Shown piece after piece: positions 1-9,289 of a DNA stretch of 64,000 bases. This DNA is from Methanoculleus methanifontis. GTDB lineage: Archaea; Halobacteriota; Methanomicrobia; Methanomicrobiales; Methanoculleaceae. The position numbers and the translations under genes are program-made. The stretch lies in the NCBI RefSeq assembly GCF_030464365.1, contig NZ_VCYI01000008.1:62001-126000 (forward strand). The letters are read 5' to 3'. The first letter of the stretch is position 1, and each line of letters begins with the position of its first letter. The notes beneath the pieces are model-generated. The model saw nothing but the letters and a program-made list of their open reading frames with translations. It made no database searches and was not told the DNA's origin.

Positions 1-613
1 GCAACCAGACGGTATCGGTATTATTGTTGAACTCGCCCCGGTTGAAGACGTCCGAACGGGAGAAGACAAATGAGAGGTCGTAGACGAGCTGGTGTGCCTG
101 TGTGGAGAGGTGCCGGAATACCGTCTGCTGGGCGGCATGATCGTTGCCGATTGCAGCGAGGGCCCGGGAGAGAGCACGGGGATTGCAATCCGGCGTAATA
201 TCGAGGACATTGTCGAGCTTCTCCCAGGTGTCCTCGACCCTCACAAGCGGGGTGAACCCGGTGGTCCGGGTAAAGGTGAGTGCGATGATCTCCTGCCAGC
301 AGATGGGGAACGCTTCCCGGAGGACAGGGATCAGTTCGCTGAGTTCCTCTGCCATCAGGACGGCGTTTCCGTGTTCGTAAACGCCGCGGGACTGGATAGG
401 AGCGCCCTTGCCTCTTGTTCCTTTGGCAATGAGGCCGTGCTCTTTCGTGAGCCGCCCGAGGTAGGTGCTCACCTTCTTTGGAGATTTGGTCGTCCGGTCA
501 TAGGTGGTCGTTGAGCGATAGACGTAGGGTTTGCCCTGGATCTTTTTTATCTCGATGCATTTCTCGCCTTTTTCCCGCTGCACCTTCAACCATGTACGGA
601 TCCATTCCTCCAT
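1..613 (-). mobile_element. IS1634-type (IS4 superfamily) transposase, 5' part
   Basis: An open frame starts at the ATG at 613 and runs leftward off the window, giving about 204 residues. It contains a stretch reading VYRSTTTYDRTTKSPKK followed by VSTYLGRL, the usual N-terminal region of IS1634-family DDE transposases that are frequent in methanogens. No stop or frameshift is seen, so this is the intact 5' part; the DDE catalytic triad would lie beyond position 1. The ATG is preceded by an AT-rich stretch (614-670) as expected for the outer end of an insertion sequence, but I could not define the terminal inverted repeat. Family assignment is by remembered similarity. Confidence 0.75.
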
Positions 614-991
614 TCGATATGTTATTAGGGATTATATCTCATAAAGATATTTCTATTTTTAGCCTTCAAATGCTCGAATGGGGTGCGTATTGGTGGGTAT
701 ATGCCCTAATTGCATGTAATTTTGACATATGCCTCAACAGCGCCCCCTTCCTGGATTCTGGATTAATTACCGGTAATCGGGGAAAACTGCCTGAAATGAG
801 GTTACGTTCGTGGAGTGATTAAGATCAGAAATTATATATGATCTCATCATCTATTAGGAATCATGTCGGTTGATCATCCGGTCGCGTCTGCACGGATCGG
901 AAAGTTATCGATCGGCACAGGCCTATGGGCATTGCTCATGCGGCCCGCGTGAACCTCTGGTTCGCGGACGAAATAAACGGATGGATATACC
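614..991. other. Intergenic region between transposase and alcohol dehydrogenase
   Basis: No credible gene. The left part is AT-rich and probably holds the end of the insertion sequence. The right part carries the adh promoter described separately and a leader of about 130 nt. Confidence 0.6.
832..839 (+). promoter_or_regulatory. TATA box, probable adh promoter
   Basis: TTATATAT lies in otherwise GC-rich surroundings upstream of the alcohol dehydrogenase. An archaeal start site about 25 nt downstream would give a leader of roughly 130 nt before the ATG at 992, which is long for an archaeal mRNA. Confidence 0.5.
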
Positions 992-2065
992 ATGGCGAAA
1001 AAAATCAAAGGACTTGCGATGCGCAAGATCGGCGAAATCGGATGGATCGAGAAGGAAGCACCAAAGTATGGTCCGCTTGATGCAATCGTAAAGCCGCTTG
1101 CAGCTGCACCGTGCAGCTCTGATATCCACACGGTGTGGGAGGGAGCGCTGGGAGACCGCCACGACATGATCCTCGGGCACGAAGCTGTCGGAGAGGTCGT
1201 TGAAGTCGGTTCAATGGTGAAGGACTTCAAGCCCGGCGACCGTGTTATCGTCCCGGCGATCACTCCTGACTGGCTGTCCCTCGAAGCGCAGGGAGGATTT
1301 TCGACGCACTCCGGCGGAATGCTCGCAGGCTGGAAGTTCTCGAACTTCAAGGACGGTGTCTTTGGCGAGCTCTTCCACGTCAACGAAGCGGATGGAAACC
1401 TCGCGAAACTCCCGGACTCCATCCCGGTAGCAGAAGCGACCATGATCACCGACATGGTCCCGACCGGGTTCCACGCAGCGGAACTCGCCGATGTCAGGCT
1501 TGGCGACACCGTCTGCTGTATCGGTATCGGCCCCGTCGGACTGATGAGCGTTGCCGGTTCAAACCTGATGGGTGCATCCCACCTCCTTGCGGTCGGCAGC
1601 AGGCCGAACTGTATAGAGGCAGCAAAGGGCTACGGCGCGACCGACATCATCAACTACAAGAACGGCGACATCGTCGATCAGGTTCTTGAGAAGACCGACG
1701 GCAAGGGTGTCGACAAGGTCTGTATCGCCGGCGGCGACGTACACACCATGGAGCAGGCAATCAAGATGGTCAAGCCCGGTGGAATCATCGGGAACGTCAA
1801 TTACCTCGGCTCCGGCGAGCATGTCTATATTCCACGTGTCGAGTGGGGCTGCGGTATGAGCCACAAGTTCATCCACTGCGGCCTGATGCCCGGCGGCAGG
1901 CTGCGGATGGAGAAACTCGCAAGCCTCGTTGAGACCGGCAAACTTGACCTTTCCCCGATGCTCACCCACCGGTTCAAGGGCTTCGACAAGCTGGAAGAGG
2001 CTCTGCTCCTGATGAAGGAGAAGCCGCGCGACCTCATCAAACCGGTCGTCGTGATCGAAGAGTAA
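992..2065 (+). CDS. adh: NADP-dependent zinc secondary alcohol dehydrogenase
   Basis: A 357-aa medium-chain zinc alcohol dehydrogenase closely resembling the tetrameric Thermoanaerobacter brockii enzyme along its whole length. In methanogens such enzymes oxidise 2-propanol or other secondary alcohols so that the electrons can reduce CO2. By alignment with the T. brockii enzyme (offset +4), the catalytic zinc ligands are C41, H63 (in GHEAVGEVVEVG) and D154. The dinucleotide fold has GIGPVG near 178-183, and the GSRP motif at 202-205 matches the NADP(H)-selecting Gly-Ser-Arg. F420-dependent methanogen alcohol dehydrogenases belong to a different fold, so NADP is the expected cofactor. It has its own promoter and terminator and appears monocistronic. 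Confidence 0.92.
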   Translation: MAKKIKGLAMRKIGEIGWIEKEAPKYGPLDAIVKPLAAAPCSSDIHTVWEGALGDRHDMILGHEAVGEVVEVGSMVKDFKPGDRVIVPAITPDWLSLEAQGGFSTHSGGMLAGWKFSNFKDGVFGELFHVNEADGNLAKLPDSIPVAEATMITDMVPTGFHAAELADVRLGDTVCCIGIGPVGLMSVAGSNLMGASHLLAVGSRPNCIEAAKGYGATDIINYKNGDIVDQVLEKTDGKGVDKVCIAGGDVHTMEQAIKMVKPGGIIGNVNYLGSGEHVYIPRVEWGCGMSHKFIHCGLMPGGRLRMEKLASLVETGKLDLSPMLTHRFKGFDKLEEALLLMKEKPRDLIKPVVVIEE

Positions 2066-2086
2066 ATACTCTTCAGCCATTTTTTT
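2057..2086 (+). terminator. Hairpin plus T-run terminator of adh
   Basis: GAAGAG and CTCTTC pair around the adh stop codon (2057-2074). A run of seven T follows at 2080-2086, the signal that ends archaeal transcription. Confidence 0.6.
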
Positions 2087-2212
2087 AAATCTGCCCCGGA
2101 ACAGGCTTTTATGCACCTTATGGGATGTTTTGGACTTTCCTGTTCACGGGTTACGGGTTCCAGGTGAAAGCCCGCGGGGGTGTGTCGTACCCCCGGTTCT
2201 GACGGCGTAGTC

Positions 2213-2929
2213 TTATGCAAACCGCCGGATGCCCGCGAGCGGTGGGAGGACCACCGCCTCGCCGTCGACCTCCACCACCGGCTGGAGGCTGCCCGCATCC
2301 ACGCGATGGAGGATGGGCGAGAGGAAGTCCCGGCCCCGCGCGTAGTTCACCACGACGCCGGGGGAGAGCGGATTGAAGGCCGGCATCACGATGAGGTCTT
2401 TTCCCCGAACCACCCTCTCGCCATAGAGGAAGCAGGGGAACCGGGCCATATCGATCTCGATCGCCGGGTGGTCGTGACCGATGATCAGCGTCCCGTGGTC
2501 GTCGACCTCCCGGTCGCCGTGGACCACCGTGTAGCCGCCGCGGTCGTAGCGGTCGACCGTCCCCCCCGCGACCGAGGGAAGCATGGTATCGTGCGATCCC
2601 GTGACGAGGACGACCTCGCATTCGGCCCGGAGGGTCGCGAGGATCCTCGAGAACGCCTCCTTCGTCTCCCGGCTCACCCGGTCGAAGGCATGGAAGATGT
2701 CCCCGTCGAGGACGAAGACCGCCGGTTCGAACCGGTCGAGGATCGTCTCGAACCGCTCGATGAGCGTCTCCTCCTCGTGGAGCGGGAAGTGGAGCCCCTG
2801 CCGGTAGAGCGCCTCCGCAAGCCCGATATGGACGTCGGAGACGACGCAGAGAGACTGCTCCCTGACATAAAACGCTCCCTTATAAAAACCGAACCGGGAG
2901 AGGAGGTCGGCCTCCGTGACCGGGTTCAT
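2213..2929 (-). CDS. Calcineurin-like metallophosphoesterase (TIGR00024, PdeM/SbcD-related)
   Basis: A 238-aa metallophosphoesterase. Visible two-metal motifs: SDVH (D32, H34), DGD (D77), GSHD at 111-114 in place of the usual GNHD, HGD near 137-139 and GHDH at 151-154. The length fits the archaeal family related to bacterial PdeM, which is often coupled to Lhr-type helicases. The substrate is not established. The ATG at 2929 overlaps the stop of the upstream helicase in an ATGA arrangement, so the two are probably co-translated and may act together on DNA. The Asn to Ser change in the GNHD motif deserves note, because that Asn normally ligates metal. Confidence 0.85.
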   Translation of the reverse strand: MNPVTEADLLSRFGFYKGAFYVREQSLCVVSDVHIGLAEALYRQGLHFPLHEEETLIERFETILDRFEPAVFVLDGDIFHAFDRVSRETKEAFSRILATLRAECEVVLVTGSHDTMLPSVAGGTVDRYDRGGYTVVHGDREVDDHGTLIIGHDHPAIEIDMARFPCFLYGERVVRGKDLIVMPAFNPLSPGVVVNYARGRDFLSPILHRVDAGSLQPVVEVDGEAVVLPPLAGIRRFA

Positions 2930-5544
2930 GCCGCCGCCTCCCCCCCGATGCTGCTCATCACCCGGCGCTGGAACTCGCGGAGCATCGAGAGTTTGTCCTG
3001 TGTGTAGACCGCGTCGGAGACGCCGAGCGTCGCGATCCCGAACGCGAGCGGGCTCGGGGACGGCGCGCGGGTCAGGACGACCTCGATCTCGCCGGCACCG
3101 ATCCCGTCGACGATCCGCCGGATGTTCTCCGCCTCGAACCGGTCATCGATCACCTCCCGGTAGGTCTCCCGCATCACGGCGAAGTTGTCGAGCCGTTTTG
3201 CAAACGATATCAGCATATCAGCGCTCACCTGCTGGCGCCGGGCGCTCCTTCGCCGCCCCATGTAGTTACGGAGGATCATGAACGACCGGGCCGCGTTGAT
3301 CCGGAAGACCCTCTTCAAGAGCTGGGTCTCCCCGATGGCCTCCTCGAGGATCGCGTTGCACTCGTCGGCCCGGATGCCCCGGAGGATGCGTGCGGGGTCG
3401 GCCCGCTTCTCGAGCGGGATCGAGACCAGGAACCCCGTATCACTGATCCCGACCGAGACGTTCGTCGTGATGTCCCGCGCGATCGTGAAGGCGACGATCC
3501 GGGAGAACCCGTCGTTGAACCGCAGCCCGTAGTTGGTCATGAAGTAGTAGAGCCGGCGGTGGTTCTCTTGATCGACCTGCTCTTCGACGACGATCCGCTG
3601 CAGTGTCGGGACGGCTTCGTCGCCCATATAGAGCACCTGCTGCTCGAAGATCGCGCAGATGCTCCGGGCGCTGTTCTCGTCGATGGGGTAGTCGGCGAGG
3701 AGGTCCTCGACGATCTCTTCTGTTCCGGTCGTCTCCATTGCGCGAAGCATCATCTCCTTGAACCTGAGGACGTGCAGGCCGAGGTCGAACGAGAGCGGGA
3801 GTTTCTCCGAGAACCAGCTCGGGATCGTCGGCCGGTCGGTCGTCGGGTCGACGTAGAGTTTCCCGCCCCGGCGGTAGGCGAACCGGTAGCGCCGCCCGCC
3901 GAGGACGAAGACGTCGCCCTTGTTCATCCGTTCCAGATACTTCTCGTCCAGGTTTCCGGCAAAGACCCCGTCCCGGGTGAGGACGTCGCAGGAGAACTCG
4001 TCCGGGATCGTCCCGGAGTTGAGGAAGTAGATCATCCGGGCGTTCCGCCCCCGTTTTCGCACCGTCCCGGTCTCCTCGTCGTGCCAGATCTTGGCGTAGA
4101 TCCGCCGCTCTTCGAGCCCCGCGTACTCCCCGGCGAGATAGCGGACGACGCTCATCAGGTCTTCCTCCTCGAGGTCGCGGTAGCAGTACGACCGGCGGAT
4201 CACCTCAAGCATTCCATCGATCCGCGTCTCTCCATCGAGCGCCATCCCGAAGACGTGCTGCGCGAGAACGTCCAGGCAGTTCTCCGGGATATGAATCCTG
4301 TCCACAAACCCGTTCTGCCCCTCCCGGAGCATCACCGCGCATTCCACGAGTTCGTCGCGGTCGAGGACGACGATCCGCCCCTTCACCACCTCGCCGAGGC
4401 GGTGGCCGGCACGCCCGACCCGCTGGAGGAGCGCCGCGACGGATTTCGGGGAGCCCACCTGGAGGACGAGGTCGACATGCGGCATGTCGACCCCGAGTTC
4501 GAGCGACGTCGAGGTCGTCACCACCTTCACCCTCCCGGACTTGAGCCGCTCCTCGACGGAGAGCCGCCCGTCCGTCCCCATCGAGCCGTGGTGGCAGCCC
4601 GTGTTCTCCTCCGTATACCATTCGGGGTAGCGGACGCGGAGGTTGTGGAGGATCCGTTCGGCGCCGTTTCGGGTGTTCGTGAAGACGAGCGTGTTGCTGT
4701 GCTCCTGGACGAGACGGTGGATCGTCGCGTACAGGTGCCGCGCGAGATCTTCGGGGGTGGTGTCGATCAGGTCGGGAACCGGGCAGAGGAGCTGTAAGTC
4801 GAACTCCCGCGCGAACCGGGTATCGACGATCTCCACCTCGCGCCCGGCGCCGACCAGGAACCGGCCGACCTCGGCGAGGGGCTCGATCGTCGCCGAGCAC
4901 CCGATCCGGGTAAAGCCGCCGCCCGCTTCCTTCACCAGTTCCTCGAGCCGCTCGAGGCTCACCGAGAGGTGGACGCCGCGTTTTGAGCCCGCGAGGGAGT
5001 GGATCTCGTCGACGACGACCCACCGGACCGTCCGGAGGCTTTCGCGGAACTTCGGGGAGTTTAAGAGAATCCCGAGAGTCTCGGGGGTGATGTTGAGGAT
5101 GTGCGGGGGTTTTCGCGCCATCTTCGCCTTATCTGCCCGCGAGACGTCCCCGTGTCGGATGGCGTGGCGGAGCGGCGTGTGGTCGATCCCGCGCTCGCGG
5201 GCGACTTCCGCGACTCCCTCGATCGGTTGGCTGAGGTTCTTGTGGATGTCGTTTGCAAGCGACTTGAGCGGCGAGATGTAGAGGCAGTAGACGCTGTCTT
5301 CGAGTTCTCCCGCCTGTGCCCGGACGAAGAGGTCGTCGATGATCGCAAGAAACGCCGAGAGGGTCTTTCCCGACCCGGTCGGCGAACAGATGAGGACGTT
5401 CTTTCTCTCGTGGATGAGCGGAACCGCCATCCGTTGCGGCGGGGTGAACCGCCCGTCCAGTCTTCGTATGCACCATTCCCGTACGTTCTCATCGAGGAGA
5501 TCAAGGATCTCCTCATCCAAATGCCCTTCCGGACGCTTTTCCAT
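2926..5544 (-). CDS. lhr: Lhr-family ATP-dependent helicase
   Basis: An 872-aa superfamily 2 helicase. Motifs in order: Walker A SPTGSGKT (54-61), motif Ib TPETLG near 153-158, DEIH (179-182), SAT (217-219), and QRVGRAGHR (374-382); after these comes the long winged-helix and Lhr-specific C-terminal region. The length matches archaeal Lhr-core type proteins, which translocate 3' to 5' on single-stranded DNA and unwind RNA:DNA hybrids or branched DNA. It is the first gene of a two-gene operon with the phosphoesterase (4-nt overlap). The gene is GC-rich like its neighbours and shows no sign of transfer. Confidence 0.92.
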   Translation of the reverse strand: MEKRPEGHLDEEILDLLDENVREWCIRRLDGRFTPPQRMAVPLIHERKNVLICSPTGSGKTLSAFLAIIDDLFVRAQAGELEDSVYCLYISPLKSLANDIHKNLSQPIEGVAEVARERGIDHTPLRHAIRHGDVSRADKAKMARKPPHILNITPETLGILLNSPKFRESLRTVRWVVVDEIHSLAGSKRGVHLSVSLERLEELVKEAGGGFTRIGCSATIEPLAEVGRFLVGAGREVEIVDTRFAREFDLQLLCPVPDLIDTTPEDLARHLYATIHRLVQEHSNTLVFTNTRNGAERILHNLRVRYPEWYTEENTGCHHGSMGTDGRLSVEERLKSGRVKVVTTSTSLELGVDMPHVDLVLQVGSPKSVAALLQRVGRAGHRLGEVVKGRIVVLDRDELVECAVMLREGQNGFVDRIHIPENCLDVLAQHVFGMALDGETRIDGMLEVIRRSYCYRDLEEEDLMSVVRYLAGEYAGLEERRIYAKIWHDEETGTVRKRGRNARMIYFLNSGTIPDEFSCDVLTRDGVFAGNLDEKYLERMNKGDVFVLGGRRYRFAYRRGGKLYVDPTTDRPTIPSWFSEKLPLSFDLGLHVLRFKEMMLRAMETTGTEEIVEDLLADYPIDENSARSICAIFEQQVLYMGDEAVPTLQRIVVEEQVDQENHRRLYYFMTNYGLRFNDGFSRIVAFTIARDITTNVSVGISDTGFLVSIPLEKRADPARILRGIRADECNAILEEAIGETQLLKRVFRINAARSFMILRNYMGRRRSARRQQVSADMLISFAKRLDNFAVMRETYREVIDDRFEAENIRRIVDGIGAGEIEVVLTRAPSPSPLAFGIATLGVSDAVYTQDKLSMLREFQRRVMSSIGGEAAA

Positions 5545-6049
5545 CCTGTTACCTCTTGTCGTCCCTTGGGTCCCGCTGTGCGCCCTCCCGCATATGGATG
5601 CGGGGAACGGCAGGCCCGCGTAATCCTTGATCCGCTCCTTGTCCGGGAGAATTTACCGACATCGTCGCCCTATGGCGCCGAAGTGGGGGAATTGTGCTGC
5701 AGAACTGAGTTCTGATAGCCGTAATGCCCCTGTTGCGGCCGGAGCATTGTGCCGAATTTTGTATGTATTTTGCCATCATCCGAAATAGCCTTTTGCGTCT
5801 TTGAGGGCGATCGGTCGGGACGGATGGATGACATTTGGTGGGTTTGTTGCGCTCGTATTGTGATTGGGGCTTAATTTTTGCAGTACGGGATCTCCGTCGG
5901 CCGGCCGGTCGCGAACCGCGACCCCTTTGCCCTGGGATGATGCATTTTGCCGCCATTTTCGGCAATGATCGCCCCCCTTCTCTCCCGGTTTCCGACAGAC
6001 CCCGGGGGAAGAGAGTGGTCACTCCGTCAGGAGCGGCTGGGATATTCTA
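5545..6049. other. Divergent intergenic region, 505 bp
   Basis: Lies between the leftward helicase and the rightward hxlB operon. I see no coding frame with plausible codon use. It is less GC-rich around 5755-5880 and must hold both promoters, but no clear TATA box stands out. Confidence 0.5.
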
Positions 6050-6685
6050 ATGTATGATCTGGTAAAACCTAACAGCGGAACTACGATGACAAATCACCCG
6101 GTTAAAAACATGATGCGGTTGATGGCGACCAAGATCAGGACGATCGCGGACGTGATGTCCGACGACGAGATCGATGCATTCCTCGCCGAGATCCTGAACG
6201 CAAACCGCATCTACACCATGGGCGCCGGGCGCTCCGGGCTTGTAGCGAAATCATTTGCCATGCGCCTGATGCACCTCGGGCTCTCCGCGTTCGTCGTCGG
6301 AGAGACCGTGACCCCGGCCATGAAGCCGGGAGACGTCATTATTGTCTTCTCCGGATCCGGCGCGACCAAGACGGTTGCGGATATCTCCGAGACCGCAAAG
6401 GAGATCGGCGGGAGGATCTGCCTCATCACGTCGAAGAGGGACTCGAGGATCGGCCGTATCGCCGACTGCATCGTCATCATCGAGAGCCAGCGGGATAAGG
6501 TGGCCGACGAGTCTGCGGAGTTCGAGATCCGGCAGATGATGGGCGAACACAAATCGTTTGCACCGCTCGGCACCATCTTCGAAACGACCGCGATGGTCTT
6601 TGCGGACGCGATCATCTCCCGGCTGATGGAGATCACCCAGTGCCGGCCCGAGGACCTCCAGTGCCGCCACGCGAACATTGAGTGA
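6050..6685 (+). CDS. hxlB: 6-phospho-3-hexuloisomerase (PHI)
   Basis: A 211-aa SIS-domain protein strongly resembling Methanocaldococcus jannaschii MJ1247. It interconverts 6-phospho-3-hexulose and fructose 6-phosphate; in archaea the reverse ribulose monophosphate route makes ribulose 5-phosphate. Visible motifs: MGAGRSGLVAKSFAMRLMHLG with VGE after it, the SIS signature FSGSGAT, and the C-terminal PLGTIFETTA with the conserved catalytic Glu. MJ1247 has about 180 residues, so the true start may be the ATG at 6086; neither ATG has a strong ribosome binding site. It is the first gene of a run with the aminotransferase and M42 peptidase. Confidence 0.88.
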   Translation: MYDLVKPNSGTTMTNHPVKNMMRLMATKIRTIADVMSDDEIDAFLAEILNANRIYTMGAGRSGLVAKSFAMRLMHLGLSAFVVGETVTPAMKPGDVIIVFSGSGATKTVADISETAKEIGGRICLITSKRDSRIGRIADCIVIIESQRDKVADESAEFEIRQMMGEHKSFAPLGTIFETTAMVFADAIISRLMEITQCRPEDLQCRHANIE

Positions 6686-7797
6686 GTATTATGAACAAAC
6701 ATAAGTACGCCGACCGGGTCAGTGGGGTGGAGATGTCGGGCATCCGCAAGCTCTTCGAAGCCGGAGGGCCGGATGCAATCAACCTCGGCATCGGGCAGCC
6801 GGACTTCGATACGCCCGACCACATCAAGATGGCCGGGATCGGCGCTATCAGGGAGGGGAGAACCGGCTACACCCCGAATTCCGGGATACCGGAACTCCGG
6901 GAGGCTATCTGCGCAAAACTCGCGCGCGAAAACAGCCTCACCTGCCGGCCGGAGCAGGTTCTGGTCACGGCGGGGGGGAGCGAGGCGCTCCACCTCGTGA
7001 TGGAGGCGCTCGTCGACCCGGGCGACCGCGTCCTCTTCACCGATCCGGGGTTCGTCTCCTACGCCGCCCTTGCGACCATTGCCGGCGGAAAGCCCGAGGG
7101 CGTCGGGCTCGACGCGACCTTGCACATCGACGTCGAGCAGGCAAAGGAGCAAATGGACGGTGCACGTGTCTTCGTCCTGAACTCTCCCGCGAACCCGACC
7201 GGTGCGGTCGAGAGCGAGGAGTCGATCCGCGCTCTTGTGGAGTATGCGAACGATCGTAACGTCACCGTCGTCTCCGACGAGGTCTACGAGCACTTCATCT
7301 ACGAGAAAAAGCACGTCAGCGCGGCCCGGTTCGGCGAGGACGTCATCACCGTCAACGCCGCGAGCAAGACCTACGCCATGACCGGCTGGCGGGTCGGCTA
7401 CCTTGCGGCACCCGAGGACTACATCCCGGAGTTCCTCAAGGTGCACCAGTACGCCCAGGCGTGCGCGACCTCGATATCGCAGTATGCCGCGCTCGCCGCA
7501 TACACCGGCGACCAGGAGCCGGTCGTGCGGATGCGTAACGAGTACCGCGCCAGGCGCGACCTCCTCTACGACGGGCTGACCGGTCTTGGGTTCGACTTTC
7601 CCCGGCCGGAAGGCGCGTTCTATATGTTCGTCCCGATGGGGCGAAACCTTATCGAGAAGGCCATCGATGCGGGCGTCATCATCGTGCCGGGTTCGGCATT
7701 CGGCACGAGGGCGCCCGAATATGCACGCTTCAGCTACGCGACCTCCCGGGAGAACCTCTCCCGTGCGGTCGGGCGGCTCGGGGAACTGATGGGGTGA
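6682..7797 (+). CDS. Class I/II PLP aminotransferase (aspartate aminotransferase-like)
   Basis: A 371-aa fold-type I aminotransferase. Catalytic features: NPTG near N171, SDEVYEH with D199 and Y202, the PLP-binding lysine K229 in ASKTYAMTGWRVGY, and R237. It resembles the archaeal aspartate aminotransferase group (MJ1391-like); exact amino-acid specificity cannot be read from sequence. The GTG at 6682 overlaps the stop of hxlB; an ATG nine bases later (6691) is an equally good start. The coupling to hxlB suggests one mRNA but not a shared pathway. Confidence 0.88.
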   Translation: MSIMNKHKYADRVSGVEMSGIRKLFEAGGPDAINLGIGQPDFDTPDHIKMAGIGAIREGRTGYTPNSGIPELREAICAKLARENSLTCRPEQVLVTAGGSEALHLVMEALVDPGDRVLFTDPGFVSYAALATIAGGKPEGVGLDATLHIDVEQAKEQMDGARVFVLNSPANPTGAVESEESIRALVEYANDRNVTVVSDEVYEHFIYEKKHVSAARFGEDVITVNAASKTYAMTGWRVGYLAAPEDYIPEFLKVHQYAQACATSISQYAALAAYTGDQEPVVRMRNEYRARRDLLYDGLTGLGFDFPRPEGAFYMFVPMGRNLIEKAIDAGVIIVPGSAFGTRAPEYARFSYATSRENLSRAVGRLGELMG

Positions 7798-7804
7798 GAG
7801 AAGA

Positions 7805-8842
7805 ATGGTGAAAGAGTTACTCAGGAAGTTATCCGACGCCCACGGCGTCTCGAGCAGTGAAGGAAGCATCAGGGATATCGTCAGGGCGGAGCTTGCAGGA
7901 GTGGTCGACGAGTTCCGTGAGGACACGATGGGGAACCTGGTTGCCGTGAAACGCGGCGGCGACTTCTCCATTATGATTGCCGCCCACATGGACGAGATCG
8001 GCCTGATGGTGCAGTACATCGACGAGAAGGGGTTCATCCGGGTCGTCCCCATCGGGGGCTGGTACGGGCCGGTGCTCTACTGCCAGCGGGTGATCCTGCA
8101 CGGGAAGAACGGCCCGGTCATGGGCGTCCTCGGCGCAAAGCCTCCCCATGTCATGAAGGAGGATGAGCGCAAAAAAGAGATCAAGATCGAGAATATGTTC
8201 GTCGACGTGGGCGCGACGAGCGAGGAGGAGGTGAAGAACCTCGGGATCGAGATCGGCACCCCGATCACCATCGACCGCGAGTTCACGGAACTTGCCGGCA
8301 CCCGCATCACAGGGAAAGCGCTCGATAACCGGGTCGGTGTCGCGATGCTCATCCGGGCGCTGCAGCAGGCGGACTCCCCGCACACGATCTACGGCGTCTT
8401 CACCGTCCAGGAGGAGCTGGGGCTCAAAGGCGCGAAGGTGAGCGCCTACTCCTTAAACCCCGACTGCGCGATCGCGACCGACGTCACCATCCCCGGCGAC
8501 CACCCGGGGATCGAGAAGAAGGACGCGAGCGTCGAGATGGGCAAGGGCCCGGTCCTGGTTCTCGTCAGCGCGAGCGGGCGCGGGCTGATGGCCGATCCGC
8601 GGATGACCGCATGGCTCCGCGAGACCGCGGAGAAGAACGATATCCCCTGCCAGATCGAGGTCGGCACCGGCGGCAATACCGACGCGACGATCATCCACCT
8701 GGAGCGGGGCGGTATCCCGAGCATCCCGCTCTCGATCGCCGCCCGCTACATCCACTCCCCGGTCGAGGTGGTCGATGCCGCCGACGTCGAGGCGGGGATC
8801 CGGCTCCTCGTCGAGGCGCTGAAGGGCAAACCCGCGTTCTGA
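7805..8842 (+). CDS. M42-family aminopeptidase (TET/FrvX type)
   Basis: A 345-aa dinuclear metallopeptidase of family M42. Such enzymes form dodecameric tetrahedral particles that trim peptides released by the proteasome. Metal and catalytic residues: H61 and D63 (AAHMDEIG), D174 (ALDNRVG), the E203-E204 pair (QEELG), D226 (ATDVT) and H317 (YIHSPVE). Length is typical. It starts 7 nt after the aminotransferase stop with a GAGAGAA purine stretch just upstream. It ends with a T-run, so it is probably the last gene of the operon. Confidence 0.93.
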   Translation: MVKELLRKLSDAHGVSSSEGSIRDIVRAELAGVVDEFREDTMGNLVAVKRGGDFSIMIAAHMDEIGLMVQYIDEKGFIRVVPIGGWYGPVLYCQRVILHGKNGPVMGVLGAKPPHVMKEDERKKEIKIENMFVDVGATSEEEVKNLGIEIGTPITIDREFTELAGTRITGKALDNRVGVAMLIRALQQADSPHTIYGVFTVQEELGLKGAKVSAYSLNPDCAIATDVTIPGDHPGIEKKDASVEMGKGPVLVLVSASGRGLMADPRMTAWLRETAEKNDIPCQIEVGTGGNTDATIIHLERGGIPSIPLSIAARYIHSPVEVVDAADVEAGIRLLVEALKGKPAF

Positions 8843-8851
8843 ATAACCCTC

Positions 8852-8858
8852 TTTTTTT
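8852..8858 (+). terminator. T-run terminator after the M42 peptidase
   Basis: Seven consecutive T ten bases after the stop codon, an archaeal-type terminator. No strong stem precedes it. Confidence 0.45.
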
Positions 8859-8983
8859 GCTCTGGAGAATTCCTCCCGTTAGAGATCATACTGCTGTCTC
8901 CCTCGTCAGCAACAACGCAATCGAAATAAGGAAGTATCATGTTACAGTGGATCGTGGGACCATCGCCGTGGGGGGTGGGGACA

Positions 8984-9008
8984 GGGGAGGGGGGCATGCC
9001 CCCTCCCC
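8984..9008. repeat. Perfect 10-bp G/C inverted repeat
   Basis: GGGGAGGGGG (8984-8993), loop GCATG, then CCCCCTCCCC (8999-9008). Strand-asymmetric G-runs also precede it from 8968, so a hairpin or a G-quadruplex is possible. Confidence 0.6.
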
Positions 9009-9289
9009 GTCAGCCTCTCCCCCAAATGGCGATATCCCTTGAAATCCGTGTCAGCGTGACTGCAGAAAATTACCAGATACAAAGAGTGTGAGCACCGTTT
9101 GGTGCGACTCGCGCAAACGTTCTGGAAAATCGGTCTATGCGTCCACTGCAATCGTGACAAGGCTCGATCTGCAGAGCAGAGTCTGTTCCAGGGACGATTC
9201 CCCCAGAAAAAGGAGTTTCAACAAACCCTCTTTTGATATTTCCCTACACGGAAAGGGTTAATGTATCCTCCGTGCAGAGCGGCTCCAGT

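Larger units (their letters stand above)
8843..9289. other. Intergenic region with a G/C-block inverted repeat
   Basis: No credible gene. Holds the terminator above, the strongly strand-asymmetric G-rich block at 8968-8994 with its complementary C-block, and the presumed promoter of the DUF421 gene. Apparent frames across it have poor codon use. Confidence 0.5.

Noticed and set aside
3559-4797. 412-codon rightward frame inside lhr
   Set aside because: Antisense to the conserved helicase; highly charged low-complexity product typical of shadow frames in GC-rich DNA.
6211-8052. 613-codon leftward open frame opposite hxlB and the aminotransferase
   Set aside because: It is the GC-skewed shadow of two clearly conserved genes and has no recognisable domain.
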